Source of the DNA: UBA4661 sp002405405
GTDB lineage: Bacteria; Bacteroidota; Ignavibacteria; Kapaibacteriales; UBA4661
Direction of reading: 5' to 3'
DNA: 64,000 nt
Assembly: GCA_036847245.1 (NCBI GenBank)
Contig: DAIUAL010000001.1
Span: 1-64,000, forward strand
Of this stretch, positions 54,399 to 64,000 are shown in pieces (the first letter of the stretch is position 1; each line of letters starts with the position of its first letter). The translations under genes and the position numbers were made by a program. The notes under the pieces are model-generated. The model had not been told where the DNA came from, made no database searches, and saw only the letters and a program-made list of their open reading frames with translations.

Positions 54399-55685
54399 GT
54401 GAGTATTCAACCCCTTTTTCAAAATCTCCGAAATCTTGTACAAAGACTCAATTTCTGCGGTGTGTTATTACTGTTGGTCGTTCACTCTAGTGGTGTAGCA
54501 CATGCAGCTACACATTTTGTCATACAAACAGATTCAACTTTTCGTGTACAGCTTACGCCGTTCCCGACGATTGGTACGCCTCAGACATCAATTGCATTAC
54601 TACCAACACTTGCATTTTTGCCGGAAACGCGAATCATTGGCGGCTTGGTGGTACAAGCACTGTTACGAAATAATGAAGATATAGGTTTTTCAACGAAGCC
54701 AAGTATGATTCAACCACGTGGGAAATTTTCGCCCTCGATTATCGGTGATCTCAATGCAATTTCTGATGAATCGCATCAGGAAAGCGAATCTCGACGAGTG
54801 CGTCCATCTCGTGTTGTGTTGAATGCTTTATATACACAGAATAAGCAAACAATTCTCTCTTTTGAGCCGGATTTGTGGTTGCATCATGACTCTTTGCATT
54901 TATATGCATTTGCCGAGTACACAAATTTCCCTGATAAATTTTGGGGTCTTGGTGCGCATACGCCATCAATACAAGAAGAGCAGTTTAGTGGTAAGTATTA
55001 CACATTGCAAGCCAGTGTGGAGTGGTTACTTGCACCGAGCATATATGCCGGTACACGTTATGAATTTCAAAGAACCTTTATTGAAGGTGAGCAAAATTCA
55101 ATGATCAATTCAGGTACTGTTCCCGGTACAGCGCCAACAACAGTTTCTGGGCTGACGCTTTTTGCGACATATGATAGCCGTGATAATCTTTTTGCAACCG
55201 AACAAGGATCATTCCTACAAGTCGTGGTAAGTAATTTTTCAACCTTCCTCGGTAGTGACATCAATTTTATGCGTGCAAGTATTGATGCCCGTACATTTAT
55301 GACACCGTATCGTGGTGGAACACTTGCATTGCAAAGTATTATGTCGGTTGCGTCGGTTGGTACACCATTTCGACAGATGGGATTGTTAGGTGGGCAACGG
55401 TTGCTTCGTGGTATTCGACGTGGTCGCTTTGTTGATAACACGATGGTCGTTACGCAGGCTGAATGGCGGCAACATCTTTTTTGGCGCATTGGAGTTGTCG
55501 GTTTTGCAGGTATCGGCACGGTTGCCCCTTCGCTTGATAAAATTGAAATTAATGATGTAAAAATAACCGCCGGCTTGGGGTTACGGTTTGCTCTCTTCCC
55601 TGATGACCGCTTAAATGTTCGATTTGATCTGGGGTGGAGTAAGTACGGTAGTGGTTTTTATATCAATATTGCGGAAGCATTTTAA
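54399..55685 (+). CDS. BamA/TamA-family outer-membrane beta-barrel protein
   Basis: A 428-residue exported barrel starting at GTG 54399. The signal peptide is FCGVLLLLVVHSSGVAHA. The barrel includes FATYDSRDNLFATEQGSFLQ, MGLLGGQRLLRGIRRGRFVDNTM (the BamA/TamA LRGxxxGRFRD region) and a C-terminal Phe in NIAEAF. No POTRA domains are present, so it is a short Omp85-like or surface-antigen family member rather than BamA itself. Its substrate and function are unknown. The DUF445 gene follows 15 bp after its stop. Confidence 0.82.
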   Translation: MSIQPLFQNLRNLVQRLNFCGVLLLLVVHSSGVAHAATHFVIQTDSTFRVQLTPFPTIGTPQTSIALLPTLAFLPETRIIGGLVVQALLRNNEDIGFSTKPSMIQPRGKFSPSIIGDLNAISDESHQESESRRVRPSRVVLNALYTQNKQTILSFEPDLWLHHDSLHLYAFAEYTNFPDKFWGLGAHTPSIQEEQFSGKYYTLQASVEWLLAPSIYAGTRYEFQRTFIEGEQNSMINSGTVPGTAPTTVSGLTLFATYDSRDNLFATEQGSFLQVVVSNFSTFLGSDINFMRASIDARTFMTPYRGGTLALQSIMSVASVGTPFRQMGLLGGQRLLRGIRRGRFVDNTMVVTQAEWRQHLFWRIGVVGFAGIGTVAPSLDKIEINDVKITAGLGLRFALFPDDRLNVRFDLGWSKYGSGFYINIAEAF

Positions 55686-55700
55686 CGAAGTAACAAGCGT

Positions 55701-56966
55701 ATGAAGAATCAAGAAATTGTTGCTCTTACGGATAATGAACGTCGTATACAATTGCGTTCAATGCGCATCTTCGCTACATCATTATTGGGTGGTATGGCGG
55801 TACTTTTTGTTGTTGGTACTTTGTACGAATCGCAGATGCCATGGCTTGGATTTGTACGCGCATTTAGCGAGGCAGCGATGGTAGGAGCGTTAGCTGATTG
55901 GTTTGCTGTAAGTGCACTGTTCCGTCATCCATTTGGTTTGCCGATACCTCACACAGCGATTATTCCTATGAACAAAGATAGGATTGGCGAGAGTTTAGGC
56001 AATTTTGTGGAAAAGAATTTTTTGTCCGTTGAGATTGTTAGTGAAAAACTTCGTTCCACGGATATTGCTCGTATTGCAGGAGGATGGCTTGCCAAGCAGA
56101 GCAACGCTGAGGGGCTTGCTGAGCGCATCGTTTCGGCAATACCTTCGATTCTTCATGCATTTGATGATGAAGCAATTCATCGTTTGATTCGTGAAACGAT
56201 TACAGAGCGTATTAAAGCTATCGAAGTAGCACCGTTGGCGGGTACGATTCTCAATGCGCTCACCGCCAACAATCGCCATCAAGGATTGCTTGATGAAGCA
56301 ATCAAACTTTCAGTACGATTACTTGAAGAAAACAAAGTTGCTATTCGTGAAAAGATAAAAGAAGACAGCCCTTGGTATATTCCGGGTTTTGTTGATAATA
56401 AAATTTATGAGAAAATTCTTACCACCGCAGAAACAACACTCTCTGCTGTTAGTACTAATCCACATCATGAGTTACGTACTAAGTTTCATCGTTCAGTACA
56501 AGAATTTATTTATCGCTTGCGTACATCCGATGAGTATCGAGACAAAGGCGAGGAATTAAAAACTGCACTACTGGAGCACCCTGTATTACAGCAGTATTTT
56601 TCATCGTTGTGGATCGACCTGAAAGCACTGATTCTTCGTGATGTATATGATCCACATTCTCGTATAAAAAACCAGATTGTAAAAACAGTTCAGCAATTCG
56701 GTGAGCGGTTGCACGATGATGAAGAATTACGATCCACCATCAATCGGTGGATCGAAGAAGCTGTAAGTAATCTTATCGTGTCACGGAAACATGATATTGC
56801 TGATTTGATTAGTTCAACTGTACGAAAGTGGGATGCACAAACAATGACGGAGAGAATTGAACTCTATGTAGGACGTGATTTGCAATTTATTCGGATTAAT
56901 GGTACTATTGTCGGAGGCTGTATTGGTGTGCTGATCTATCTTATAGCAATGCTTTTACGTTCATAA
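55701..56966 (+). CDS. DUF445-family membrane protein
   Basis: A 421-residue protein with a membrane helix near the N-terminus (ATSLLGGMAVLFVVGTLY) and another at the very C-terminus (IVGGCIGVLIYLIAMLL). The family motif AALADWFAVSALFRHPFGLPIPHTAIIP is recognisable in the segment around residues 60-90. The middle is long, charged and helical. DUF445 function is unknown. It follows the barrel gene closely and probably shares its transcript. Confidence 0.85.
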   Translation: MKNQEIVALTDNERRIQLRSMRIFATSLLGGMAVLFVVGTLYESQMPWLGFVRAFSEAAMVGALADWFAVSALFRHPFGLPIPHTAIIPMNKDRIGESLGNFVEKNFLSVEIVSEKLRSTDIARIAGGWLAKQSNAEGLAERIVSAIPSILHAFDDEAIHRLIRETITERIKAIEVAPLAGTILNALTANNRHQGLLDEAIKLSVRLLEENKVAIREKIKEDSPWYIPGFVDNKIYEKILTTAETTLSAVSTNPHHELRTKFHRSVQEFIYRLRTSDEYRDKGEELKTALLEHPVLQQYFSSLWIDLKALILRDVYDPHSRIKNQIVKTVQQFGERLHDDEELRSTINRWIEEAVSNLIVSRKHDIADLISSTVRKWDAQTMTERIELYVGRDLQFIRINGTIVGGCIGVLIYLIAMLLRS

Positions 56967-57010
56967 ATTCTGTACTATGTTTAATATCATCATTTTTATG
57001 GTGCACCATC

Positions 57011-57376
57011 ATGACGCATAATGACATACGTGCCTATTGTTTGGCAAAGCCGGGTGTAACAGAAGAAACACCTTTTGATGATGTTACGTTAGTGTATAAA
57101 GTTATGGGAAAAATGTTCGCTTTAGCAGGCTTTGACAATGATTTTATTAACCTGAAATGCGATCCTGATAGTGCGATAACACTTCGGGAACGGTATGATG
57201 CAGTTCAGCCCGGTTATCACATGAATAAGCGATTGTGGAACTCTGTGTATTACCTCGACGGTGCACTGCCTGATTCTTTAGTGTACCGCTGGATTGATGA
57301 TTCCTATAATCTTGTTGTTGCAGGTCTGCCAAAAAAAGTGCGTACAGAACTAACGAATCTTACCAAAGGTACATAA
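57011..57376 (+). CDS. MmcQ/YjbR-family protein
   Basis: A 121-residue protein with the MmcQ/YjbR fold. CLAKPGVTEETPFDDVTLVYKVMGKMFAL and HMNKRLWNSVYYLDG, with LVYRWIDDSYNLVVAGLPKKVR, match the family, whose proteins have been described as DNA-binding-like, with little direct evidence. It is small, cytosolic and intact. It starts 44 bp after the DUF445 gene. Confidence 0.9.
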   Translation: MTHNDIRAYCLAKPGVTEETPFDDVTLVYKVMGKMFALAGFDNDFINLKCDPDSAITLRERYDAVQPGYHMNKRLWNSVYYLDGALPDSLVYRWIDDSYNLVVAGLPKKVRTELTNLTKGT

Positions 57377-57570
57377 TATAGGTGGTGTGGTTATAAAAGT
57401 GATACTATTATTTTTTGTGCACAGCATATTATAAGTACTGAAAAGATCATTGTAGCGAAGAAAAACAATCCTGATTGTGTAAATAAGATAAGTGTGTCGT
57501 ATAATCATGGCACATCTTTTGTCTATTTGATATTTCAAGAAAGTTGTTGAGTACGTTGAAGGAAATGGCT

Positions 57571-59868
57571 ATGTCTTTGTCTTTGCGCTCGGTTATTTCA
57601 AACATTACCCGGCAGGGAATTCAGGCAGATGCTACGGAAGCCGATATCCGTAGGCATCAGGCAGGCATATTGATAATACTAATGGCAATGATACTGATTG
57701 CTACAGATATAATCACATTACATTTTCTACATGTCAACACCACATTGTCAATCAAGGTAACAAATGTTTGTGCCTATGTTGTTGCTCTATTTCTATATCG
57801 ACGAGGTCATACATTCATTGGTGCCTATATTGCTATTGGTATAGCTAACTTAGCAATCTATGTCGCATCCATTGAGGACGGAAAAAATTCACTGACAGTC
57901 GTGTGCTTTCTAACGACAACTATTTCACCGTTTATATTCTTTTCGTTACGCCAGTGGCGGTGGATTGCCTTTTCAGTGTTTTGGTCATGGTTTTTCGCGG
58001 TCTTAACCCTCGTATACAACTATCAGTTACCACCCGCACTTGCTTGGTTAGGCATTATTACCAGTACAAAACCAACGGATGTAGTATCAATTGTCACTCT
58101 GAGTATAACTATTTTTTTTGTTGCTGGGACAACTCTTTTTCTTGTATTCCTCAACGATCATTCCGAACAAGTTGCATGGCAACAAGTACATGCCGCCAAA
58201 AATAATGAAAGACGTCTTACGTCTGTGTTGTCTTCCGTAACAGATCCGATATGGATTACCGATATCAATCTAAAAGTTGTTATGGCAAATGCTGCATTTC
58301 ATACAGTGTATAAGGCACGTTATGGAAGAGAATATGACAAGGAAAGTATCGATGAAATTCCCAATTTACCCGAAGAAGAAGTACTGTGGAAACCACGGTA
58401 TGCCGATGCTATCAAAGGTAAGACGGAAGAGTTTTACAATTCCTTTGTCGGTGTTGATGGACAACGAGTTTGGGAAGCGGTAACTTTGACACCACTGAAA
58501 TTAAATGATTCTATTTCCGGTGTTGTAGGAATTGCACGAAACATTACAGCAGTAAAAGAAGCAGATGCAAGTATTTCTGCTACAGCGATGCAATTGCAAG
58601 CATTGGTTGCATCTCTTGATGACATTGTTTGCCAAGTTAATCGTACAGGATTTGTTCTTGCCGTTTGGGCATCGCATCATTCGCCATTGTCAGAGTTTGC
58701 AAAGAGTTTACAAGGTAAACATATTCGCCTTCTTGCTGACGATGCAGGTGCAGCAATGATGAATGCAATTAATAATACGTTTATCACACAGCGTCCGCAT
58801 TCTATTGAGTATTATCTCCAACGAGTTCGTCGTTGGTATCAAGCCAAACTTTCGTACGTTACAGAGAATAACTCTGTAACAATTCTTCTGGCGGATGTTT
58901 CAGATCGCAAAGCTAATGACGAGCACATTCAAGGATTAAATAATCAATTGCAAGAACTGAATGCTTTATACTCAGAAGCAAATCGAAATCTTGCAGACAA
59001 TAATGCACAGCTCGAACAGCGCGTCAGTGAGCGTACTGCTGAATTGCAACGTATGACCGAACAATTACAAGAGGAAAATGGTATCCGTAAGCATACCGAA
59101 GAAAGGTTGTCACGCGCTCTTCAACGCGAACAGAGCTTTAGTGACATGAAGTCACGGTTTGTCACGATGTTGTCTCACCAATTCCGCACACCACTGACTT
59201 TGGTTCAAAATGGGCTCGATATTATTACTTCCTTACTGATCCGAAATACGAGTATTTCTCATGAACAGGTTGCTAAACATCTCTCATCGATGATGGGGGC
59301 TACTGACCAGATTGTTGAGCTACTGGAGCGTGTAGCAACTTTATCGGATATGCAGATCAATCTTCTCGAAGAAAAGCCACACCAATTTGTACTTGAGCCA
59401 CTTTTACGCACTATTATACATGAGTGCGCTATGCAGGATGAAAACAATGTTGTTAAGCCATTGGAGCGTATTCAAGTAAGGTTGCAGGGAGACATTCCTT
59501 CCCTGTATACAATTGAAACAGCACTACACAGAGCCTTGATGGAAGTAGTGAAGAATGCGTTGCACTACAGCGACGAGAATTCGCCTATTGTAATTTCAGC
59601 TGAAGTCGACAGAATACATTCTCATCGTGTACATATTACCGTTACCAATCAAGGCAAACAGCTATCCGAAGAAGAATATCGGATGATTTTTGAAAACTTT
59701 TACCGCACAGGTCTTGCACAAACCGTTGGGAGTCAGCGTGGTTTAGGAATTGGTTTAGGAATTGCGCAGTTTTGCATGCAAACACTTAATGGCATTATCG
59801 TGTGTACGAATTCTGAATCAAATTTGACTCATTTTCATTTGGAATTTCCTGCTGTTCTTCCGCAATAA
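57571..59868 (+). CDS. Multi-helix PAS sensor histidine kinase, tandem copy 1
   Basis: A kinase of about 765 residues. Six hydrophobic segments lie in the first 200 residues, then PAS domains (around WITDINLKVVMANAAF and a more divergent second one), a long coiled coil (ERTAELQRMTEQLQEENG), the H-box FVTMLSHQFRTPLTLVQ, an N-box (VVKNALHYS) and G-box QRGLGIGLGIAQF. No receiver domain is present. The AAGGA ribosome-binding-like site favours ATG 57571. The frame also offers ATG 57565 and a TTG at 57544. It is followed by two paralogues of the same design. Confidence 0.85.
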   Translation: MSLSLRSVISNITRQGIQADATEADIRRHQAGILIILMAMILIATDIITLHFLHVNTTLSIKVTNVCAYVVALFLYRRGHTFIGAYIAIGIANLAIYVASIEDGKNSLTVVCFLTTTISPFIFFSLRQWRWIAFSVFWSWFFAVLTLVYNYQLPPALAWLGIITSTKPTDVVSIVTLSITIFFVAGTTLFLVFLNDHSEQVAWQQVHAAKNNERRLTSVLSSVTDPIWITDINLKVVMANAAFHTVYKARYGREYDKESIDEIPNLPEEEVLWKPRYADAIKGKTEEFYNSFVGVDGQRVWEAVTLTPLKLNDSISGVVGIARNITAVKEADASISATAMQLQALVASLDDIVCQVNRTGFVLAVWASHHSPLSEFAKSLQGKHIRLLADDAGAAMMNAINNTFITQRPHSIEYYLQRVRRWYQAKLSYVTENNSVTILLADVSDRKANDEHIQGLNNQLQELNALYSEANRNLADNNAQLEQRVSERTAELQRMTEQLQEENGIRKHTEERLSRALQREQSFSDMKSRFVTMLSHQFRTPLTLVQNGLDIITSLLIRNTSISHEQVAKHLSSMMGATDQIVELLERVATLSDMQINLLEEKPHQFVLEPLLRTIIHECAMQDENNVVKPLERIQVRLQGDIPSLYTIETALHRALMEVVKNALHYSDENSPIVISAEVDRIHSHRVHITVTNQGKQLSEEEYRMIFENFYRTGLAQTVGSQRGLGIGLGIAQFCMQTLNGIIVCTNSESNLTHFHLEFPAVLPQ

Positions 59869-59935
59869 GAGCAACCACAAATAAGAATACCCGCTGCTAA
59901 GTAGTATATTTTCTTCTCTCTTTTTAATCGTTGTC

Positions 59936-62239
59936 ATGTCGGTGCTTGCAGAGTTTATCCTCTCGCTTACTCAAGCTGGAATGAGTGATGATATCACGAC
60001 GCATGATCAAAAGCGTTTTCGTGTGATGAATATTGCTTTCCTTATTGGGATTGCGATATGTCTCATCTTAACACTCTTCTATGTATTGCATGGTGCTCAT
60101 AGTTATGTGTGGACATCGATTGCTTCGACAAGTTTATTGATTATGTGCTTTGTCCTTCGCATTATTGGATACACAAATGGAGGAAACTTTTTTGCATTAT
60201 TGATCATGAACATTGTGATTTTTATGGCGGAATATAGTTTCCCTGTAGGATCTGATATACATCTCCTTTATCTGCTCCCGCTTGCAACACTGTTTCTTGC
60301 TTATGAGCCAACGGAGTGGCGGTATATTAGTTTTTTTACAATTTTTCCTCTTATCCTACATACCATAGTCTTGATTACAGAGTATGTACCACCCGTGTTA
60401 ATGGCAGGCATTATTGTTGAGGAAAAAAGCATACCGCCTCATGTTATGGCTTATTTAAGTTTTGTTATTGCCGTCTTAGGTGTCATTGCTTTTGTGATTG
60501 TCTATGCTAATGAAAATTATCGAACCGAGAAGATTCTAGAGCGTCAAGTATCAACCATCCGTGAGCAAGAGCAGAAGTTATCCAGCATTTTGAATGCAAT
60601 TCCTGACCCTATTTGGCTGATTGATACTAACTACACTGTCTATGTGGGTAATGAAGCAATGGCGCGACATAATGAAAACCGAACGGGATATCGTTTGGCA
60701 ATTGGTGCTGTCGTTTCTAATTCAATTTATACACCGGAAGAGCTTCGCATGTGGCAGGCAAAGTACTCATCAGCATTTGCCGGCAATTATGAAAGCTTTG
60801 AATATACAAGTGTTTATTCCGATGGCCGACGATGGTTTGCTATCACAGTTGCACCGGTGGTGATTGCCAATCGTATTACCGGCGCGGTTGGTATTCTCCG
60901 TGATATCACAGCAATAAAACGTACTCAGCAAGGTATCATTCGCAGTGAGGCAAATTTAAAAGCGGTAATATCATCGTTGGATGATATCATCTTTCAAATC
61001 AATAAAGAGCATCAAATCGAGAATGTATGGACATCCGATCATTATGCGTTTTCTAATGTTGGCGAATTGATTGGTAAATCAGTAGCACCGTTCTTCTATC
61101 AAGCCAGCCAGCAAGTTTCTAGTGCGATAGATATGGTGTTTGCAACTCACAAGCCTCAAAGTGTTGAATTTTATATCGAGCAAATGCGTCGATGGTATCG
61201 TGCAAAAATTTTGTACGTCATGATTAGTGGTAAAGAGACAGTTACTGTGCTCCTTGCAGATGTTTCTAGTCGCAAACAATATGAACAAGAGATTCTTAAC
61301 TTGAATGGAAGACTGACACAGCTCAATGAAAATCTTGAAGAACGTGTTGCGGAGCGTACACAAGAACTAAAAAGCCTTGCATCAGAACTTCAAAATGAAG
61401 TCAGAATTCGCACCCATGCAGAAGAACGCTTATCGGTTGCCTTGGAACGTGAACACCTTTTCAGCGAGATGAAAACACGTCTTGTTACGTTGCTGTCACA
61501 CCAATTTCGTACGCCGCTCACATATATTCAATCTGGTGCTGACATTATTGAACATTCGATGCGCACGGGGCGTACTCTTCTTCCTGAGCAAATCAATAAG
61601 TACTTAGAAGGTGTCTATGTTGGTACAGAGCAAATTGTTAATCTTATTGACAATGTGTCGCGGTTGATGGACGTGCAGACTGCTATTCTGCAAGACGACG
61701 CTGAAGACTTTAATCTGACAGACCTTGTTCAAAATATTGTTAAAGAGTTTAACTACAGCGATGATTTGCATGGATTGGAGGCAATTGAGCGAGTACGTAT
61801 TTCGGCACCTGCTCTGTTGAATGTTCATACTGTACAATTGGCTATTCGTGCCGCTGTACAAGAATTACTCAAAAATGCACTTACGTATTCATTACCTAAA
61901 ACGCCGATTTCTATTGATATTGTATCGCAAAAAGATGATAGTCTTACGAATGATGAAGATGAGATAACAAGCATATCACCGCAGATTGAGATACGTATTA
62001 CCAATATGGGGTATGGTATTGCTCCAAATGAAATTGAGTCTGTTTTTGAGTACTTTTATCGTTCGGGTGAACATGATGCTGTGGGGAAAAGTCGTGGTTT
62101 GGGCATCGGACTTGGTTTAGTCAAATTCTGTGCTGAGGCAGTGCGTGGAAGTGTAAGATTGGACACGGATTTAACAGAAAAAGACATAACCAAAGAGACA
62201 ACATTTACATTTATTTTCCCCCAGAATGCTACTTTGTGA
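59936..62239 (+). CDS. Multi-helix PAS sensor histidine kinase, tandem copy 2
   Basis: A 767-residue paralogue of copy 1. It has a similar membrane region (about six helices, including a LYLLPLATLFLAYEPTEW-type loop), PAS domains beginning ILNAIPDPIWLIDTNYTVYVGN, a coiled coil, H-box LVTLLSHQFRTPLTYIQ, N-box ELLKNALTYS and G-box SRGLGIGLGLVKF. It lies 67 bp after copy 1. No response regulator lies between them. Confidence 0.88.
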   Translation: MSVLAEFILSLTQAGMSDDITTHDQKRFRVMNIAFLIGIAICLILTLFYVLHGAHSYVWTSIASTSLLIMCFVLRIIGYTNGGNFFALLIMNIVIFMAEYSFPVGSDIHLLYLLPLATLFLAYEPTEWRYISFFTIFPLILHTIVLITEYVPPVLMAGIIVEEKSIPPHVMAYLSFVIAVLGVIAFVIVYANENYRTEKILERQVSTIREQEQKLSSILNAIPDPIWLIDTNYTVYVGNEAMARHNENRTGYRLAIGAVVSNSIYTPEELRMWQAKYSSAFAGNYESFEYTSVYSDGRRWFAITVAPVVIANRITGAVGILRDITAIKRTQQGIIRSEANLKAVISSLDDIIFQINKEHQIENVWTSDHYAFSNVGELIGKSVAPFFYQASQQVSSAIDMVFATHKPQSVEFYIEQMRRWYRAKILYVMISGKETVTVLLADVSSRKQYEQEILNLNGRLTQLNENLEERVAERTQELKSLASELQNEVRIRTHAEERLSVALEREHLFSEMKTRLVTLLSHQFRTPLTYIQSGADIIEHSMRTGRTLLPEQINKYLEGVYVGTEQIVNLIDNVSRLMDVQTAILQDDAEDFNLTDLVQNIVKEFNYSDDLHGLEAIERVRISAPALLNVHTVQLAIRAAVQELLKNALTYSLPKTPISIDIVSQKDDSLTNDEDEITSISPQIEIRITNMGYGIAPNEIESVFEYFYRSGEHDAVGKSRGLGIGLGLVKFCAEAVRGSVRLDTDLTEKDITKETTFTFIFPQNATL

Positions 62240-62348
62240 TAGAAGAACTTATTATTGAAAGCCTTCCATAGTCAATACAATCATATCTATGATGAGTGGG
62301 TAGGTGTCTCAGTTGAGATCCTACTCTCGATTGTGTTGATACATTTAT

Positions 62349-64000
62349 ATGATTTCATTGATCTCCACTGCCGTGCAGAGAACACTTTTTACATATCTCC
62401 AAAAGCTCTTTCCTGACCGTGGTAATGCCACTACTGCATATAAAGTTGGTAGTACCGTTTTTGATCTATCCGCTCATCATGAATCTGCTCGGCATATCGC
62501 GGCAATGGTACTTCTTTTGCCTACAATGCTGTGCTATTTATTTACGGTAGTTTTTTATGCTTTAGGACTACCGCGAAGTGGTATGGGCTTTTTTATTGTT
62601 GCAATCGGATTTACTTGTTGTACATGGTTTGGGCACTATAATCAGCAACGAGCTACCGAAGCTGTTCTCGTGTGGGCAGTAATAGCGGTATTTCTTATGT
62701 CGCATATTATTCCGCAAGGTGAGCTTACATATCCTTATTATTTCATGATACAATTAGGAGCATTGTTTGTTTATGGTATTCGGCGTTTAAAGGGAGTGAT
62801 AATTTTTGCATTGCTGCCCATAGTTCTACATACGATAGCAATGTTCTACACACTACCGGCATATGGAGCTTATTTCGTGGAGGAAGCACATATACCAATG
62901 AATTTTTTGACCTTATCACGTTTTCTCATTGTTACTTGTGTGCTGTGTTTGGTGATACTTCTTCAGCAAAAAAGTACATTAGAAATAGAAGCAATTGTTG
63001 ACAAAAGTATTGAAGCAACTCGTATTCATCAGCAACAGTTAAACGATATTGTTACTGCTATTCAGGAAGCGATATGGCTTACAGATGCAACGGGCAATAT
63101 TATTTTAAGCAATCCTTCACTGCAGCAATCGTTGGTAAATCGTTTTCATATCATGTTTGGTAATCGTTTTGATATGATCGAATATTTTGAGCCGCATGAA
63201 AGAGAGCTTTGGCGTGAGCAGTACCAAAAAGTATTTCGAGGTGAAACAACCTCTTTCACTACCGAATGGCAAGACAAAGTACATAATAGAATGCATTGGT
63301 GGGAAATTACGCTTCTACCATTATCTGATCGTGGTTTGATCTATGGTGCCGTGGGTGTTGGGCGTGAGATAACTGAACAAAAAGAATTTGCCGAGAGGAT
63401 TCTTGCACTGAATCAAGAGTTGTCGGTTATGACACACCGGCTTTCTTCAGCAAATGAAAATCTTGAATCACGTATCGTCGAGCGCACAGCCGATCTCGCT
63501 CAACTCGCGAAAGAATTACAACAAGAGAATGTCGAGCATCGTAAGACAAAAAAAAGTTTGGCTTCGTCTTTAGAGCGCGAAAAACGCTATGGGGATATGA
63601 GAATGAAATTAGCTATGATGCTATCGCACCAATTTCGTACGCCGATGGCCTATATTAAGTCGGCAAGCGATCTCATGGAAGCCTATCTTCGACGTGGTAA
63701 AGAGATTGATGAAGCACGCTTGCGAAATTTATTGAATTCTATCGATCGCGGTACATCAGAAATGGAAAAACTGATGAATGATATTTCTAATCTTTTAGAA
63801 ACACAAGCAGAGTTACAGCAAGAACAACCACAACAGTTCAATCTTGTTTCTGTTGTACGAGAAGCATTACAGCTCCAGATTAGCCCGGGAGACTATCAAG
63901 ATCCCTTGATTGGACATTCGTTGTTGGTAGATGTTGATGAAGATTTGATCGCCTTTACACGGCTTCATGCTTTGCGTACAGCGCTCTTTGAAATTATTCG
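62349..64000 (+). CDS. Multi-helix PAS sensor histidine kinase, tandem copy 3 (cut by window end)
   Basis: Starting at ATG 62349, an open frame of 550 codons continues past the window edge. The design is the same: hydrophobic helices, a PAS region (IVTAIQEAIWLTDATGNIIL, then a W-rich segment), a coiled coil (VERTADLAQLAKELQQ), H-box MLSHQFRTPMAYIK and the start of an N-box (LRTALFEIIR). No frameshift or stop is visible within the window. The C-terminal ATPase region lies beyond the end. Confidence 0.85.
   Translation, partial: MISLISTAVQRTLFTYLQKLFPDRGNATTAYKVGSTVFDLSAHHESARHIAAMVLLLPTMLCYLFTVVFYALGLPRSGMGFFIVAIGFTCCTWFGHYNQQRATEAVLVWAVIAVFLMSHIIPQGELTYPYYFMIQLGALFVYGIRRLKGVIIFALLPIVLHTIAMFYTLPAYGAYFVEEAHIPMNFLTLSRFLIVTCVLCLVILLQQKSTLEIEAIVDKSIEATRIHQQQLNDIVTAIQEAIWLTDATGNIILSNPSLQQSLVNRFHIMFGNRFDMIEYFEPHERELWREQYQKVFRGETTSFTTEWQDKVHNRMHWWEITLLPLSDRGLIYGAVGVGREITEQKEFAERILALNQELSVMTHRLSSANENLESRIVERTADLAQLAKELQQENVEHRKTKKSLASSLEREKRYGDMRMKLAMMLSHQFRTPMAYIKSASDLMEAYLRRGKEIDEARLRNLLNSIDRGTSEMEKLMNDISNLLETQAELQQEQPQQFNLVSVVREALQLQISPGDYQDPLIGHSLLVDVDEDLIAFTRLHALRTALFEII

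Overview
This is draft-assembly sequence (a short run of Ns near 1.46 kb) from a Gram-negative bacterium. A PorQ-like type IX secretion protein, ribosomal protein THX, a DUF6702 protein, a DUF5117-type zinc protease, ThyX and KdsB (Kdo/LPS synthesis) together suggest the Bacteroidota-Chlorobiota (FCB) group, perhaps a Kapabacteria/Ignavibacteria-like lineage. That placement is inference; no rRNA gene is present. Most of the window is ordinary chromosome. I see no phage, transposase, CRISPR array, canonical tRNA or secondary-metabolite cluster. || Layout. 0-5.3 kb: a DUF4116-repeat gene cut by an in-frame TAG, a repeat-rich intergenic stretch with the N gap, an RlpA-like protein, a THUMP RNA methyltransferase and a secreted unknown. 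5.7-7.7 kb: an FtsW/RodA-type glycan polymerase preceded by a stand-alone MurD-like C-terminal domain. 8.2-13.7 kb, minus strand: AlkB, KdsB, GatC, two paralogous two-helix membrane proteins, PhoH, a LysM coiled-coil protein and a small lipoprotein. 14-18.7 kb: a free-standing MetH activation domain, a glutathionylspermidine-synthase-like ATP-grasp enzyme, CrtW carotene ketolase, PorQ and a thioesterase. 18.8-25.9 kb: ParB/ParA, a K+ channel with RCK domain, an MFS transporter, two secreted proteins (one NlpC/P60) and YraN. 25.9-33.8 kb: a giant protein with three glycosyltransferase-2 domains and TPRs, then a TPR-TM-GAF receptor overlapping an adenylate cyclase by ATGA. 34-40.7 kb, plus strand: TatA, a TatB-like protein, GatA, a TPR protein, Nif3, a zinc-ribbon protein and DUF6702. 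40.8-48.2 kb, minus strand: a propeller histidine kinase, free-Met-sulfoxide reductase, a metzincin-type protease split by an in-frame TAG, and ThyX. 48.4-57.4 kb: a Cys-motif protein, aldehyde dehydrogenase, a tRNA-like structured RNA with its own terminator, an Lrp regulator, a bi-domain oxidoreductase, THX, a BamA/TamA-like barrel, DUF445 and YjbR. 57.5-64 kb: three tandem paralogous membrane histidine kinases, the last cut by the window edge. || The strongest items for follow-up are the roughly 165-nt RNA at 50736-50900, which has a tRNA-like acceptor and T-arm but a long rod instead of an anticodon arm; the two genes interrupted by single in-frame amber codons; the TPR-GAF/adenylate cyclase pair; the triplicated histidine kinases; and the three-domain glycosyltransferase. 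Two genes of under 60 codons (TatA and THX) are easily missed by length-filtered gene calling.
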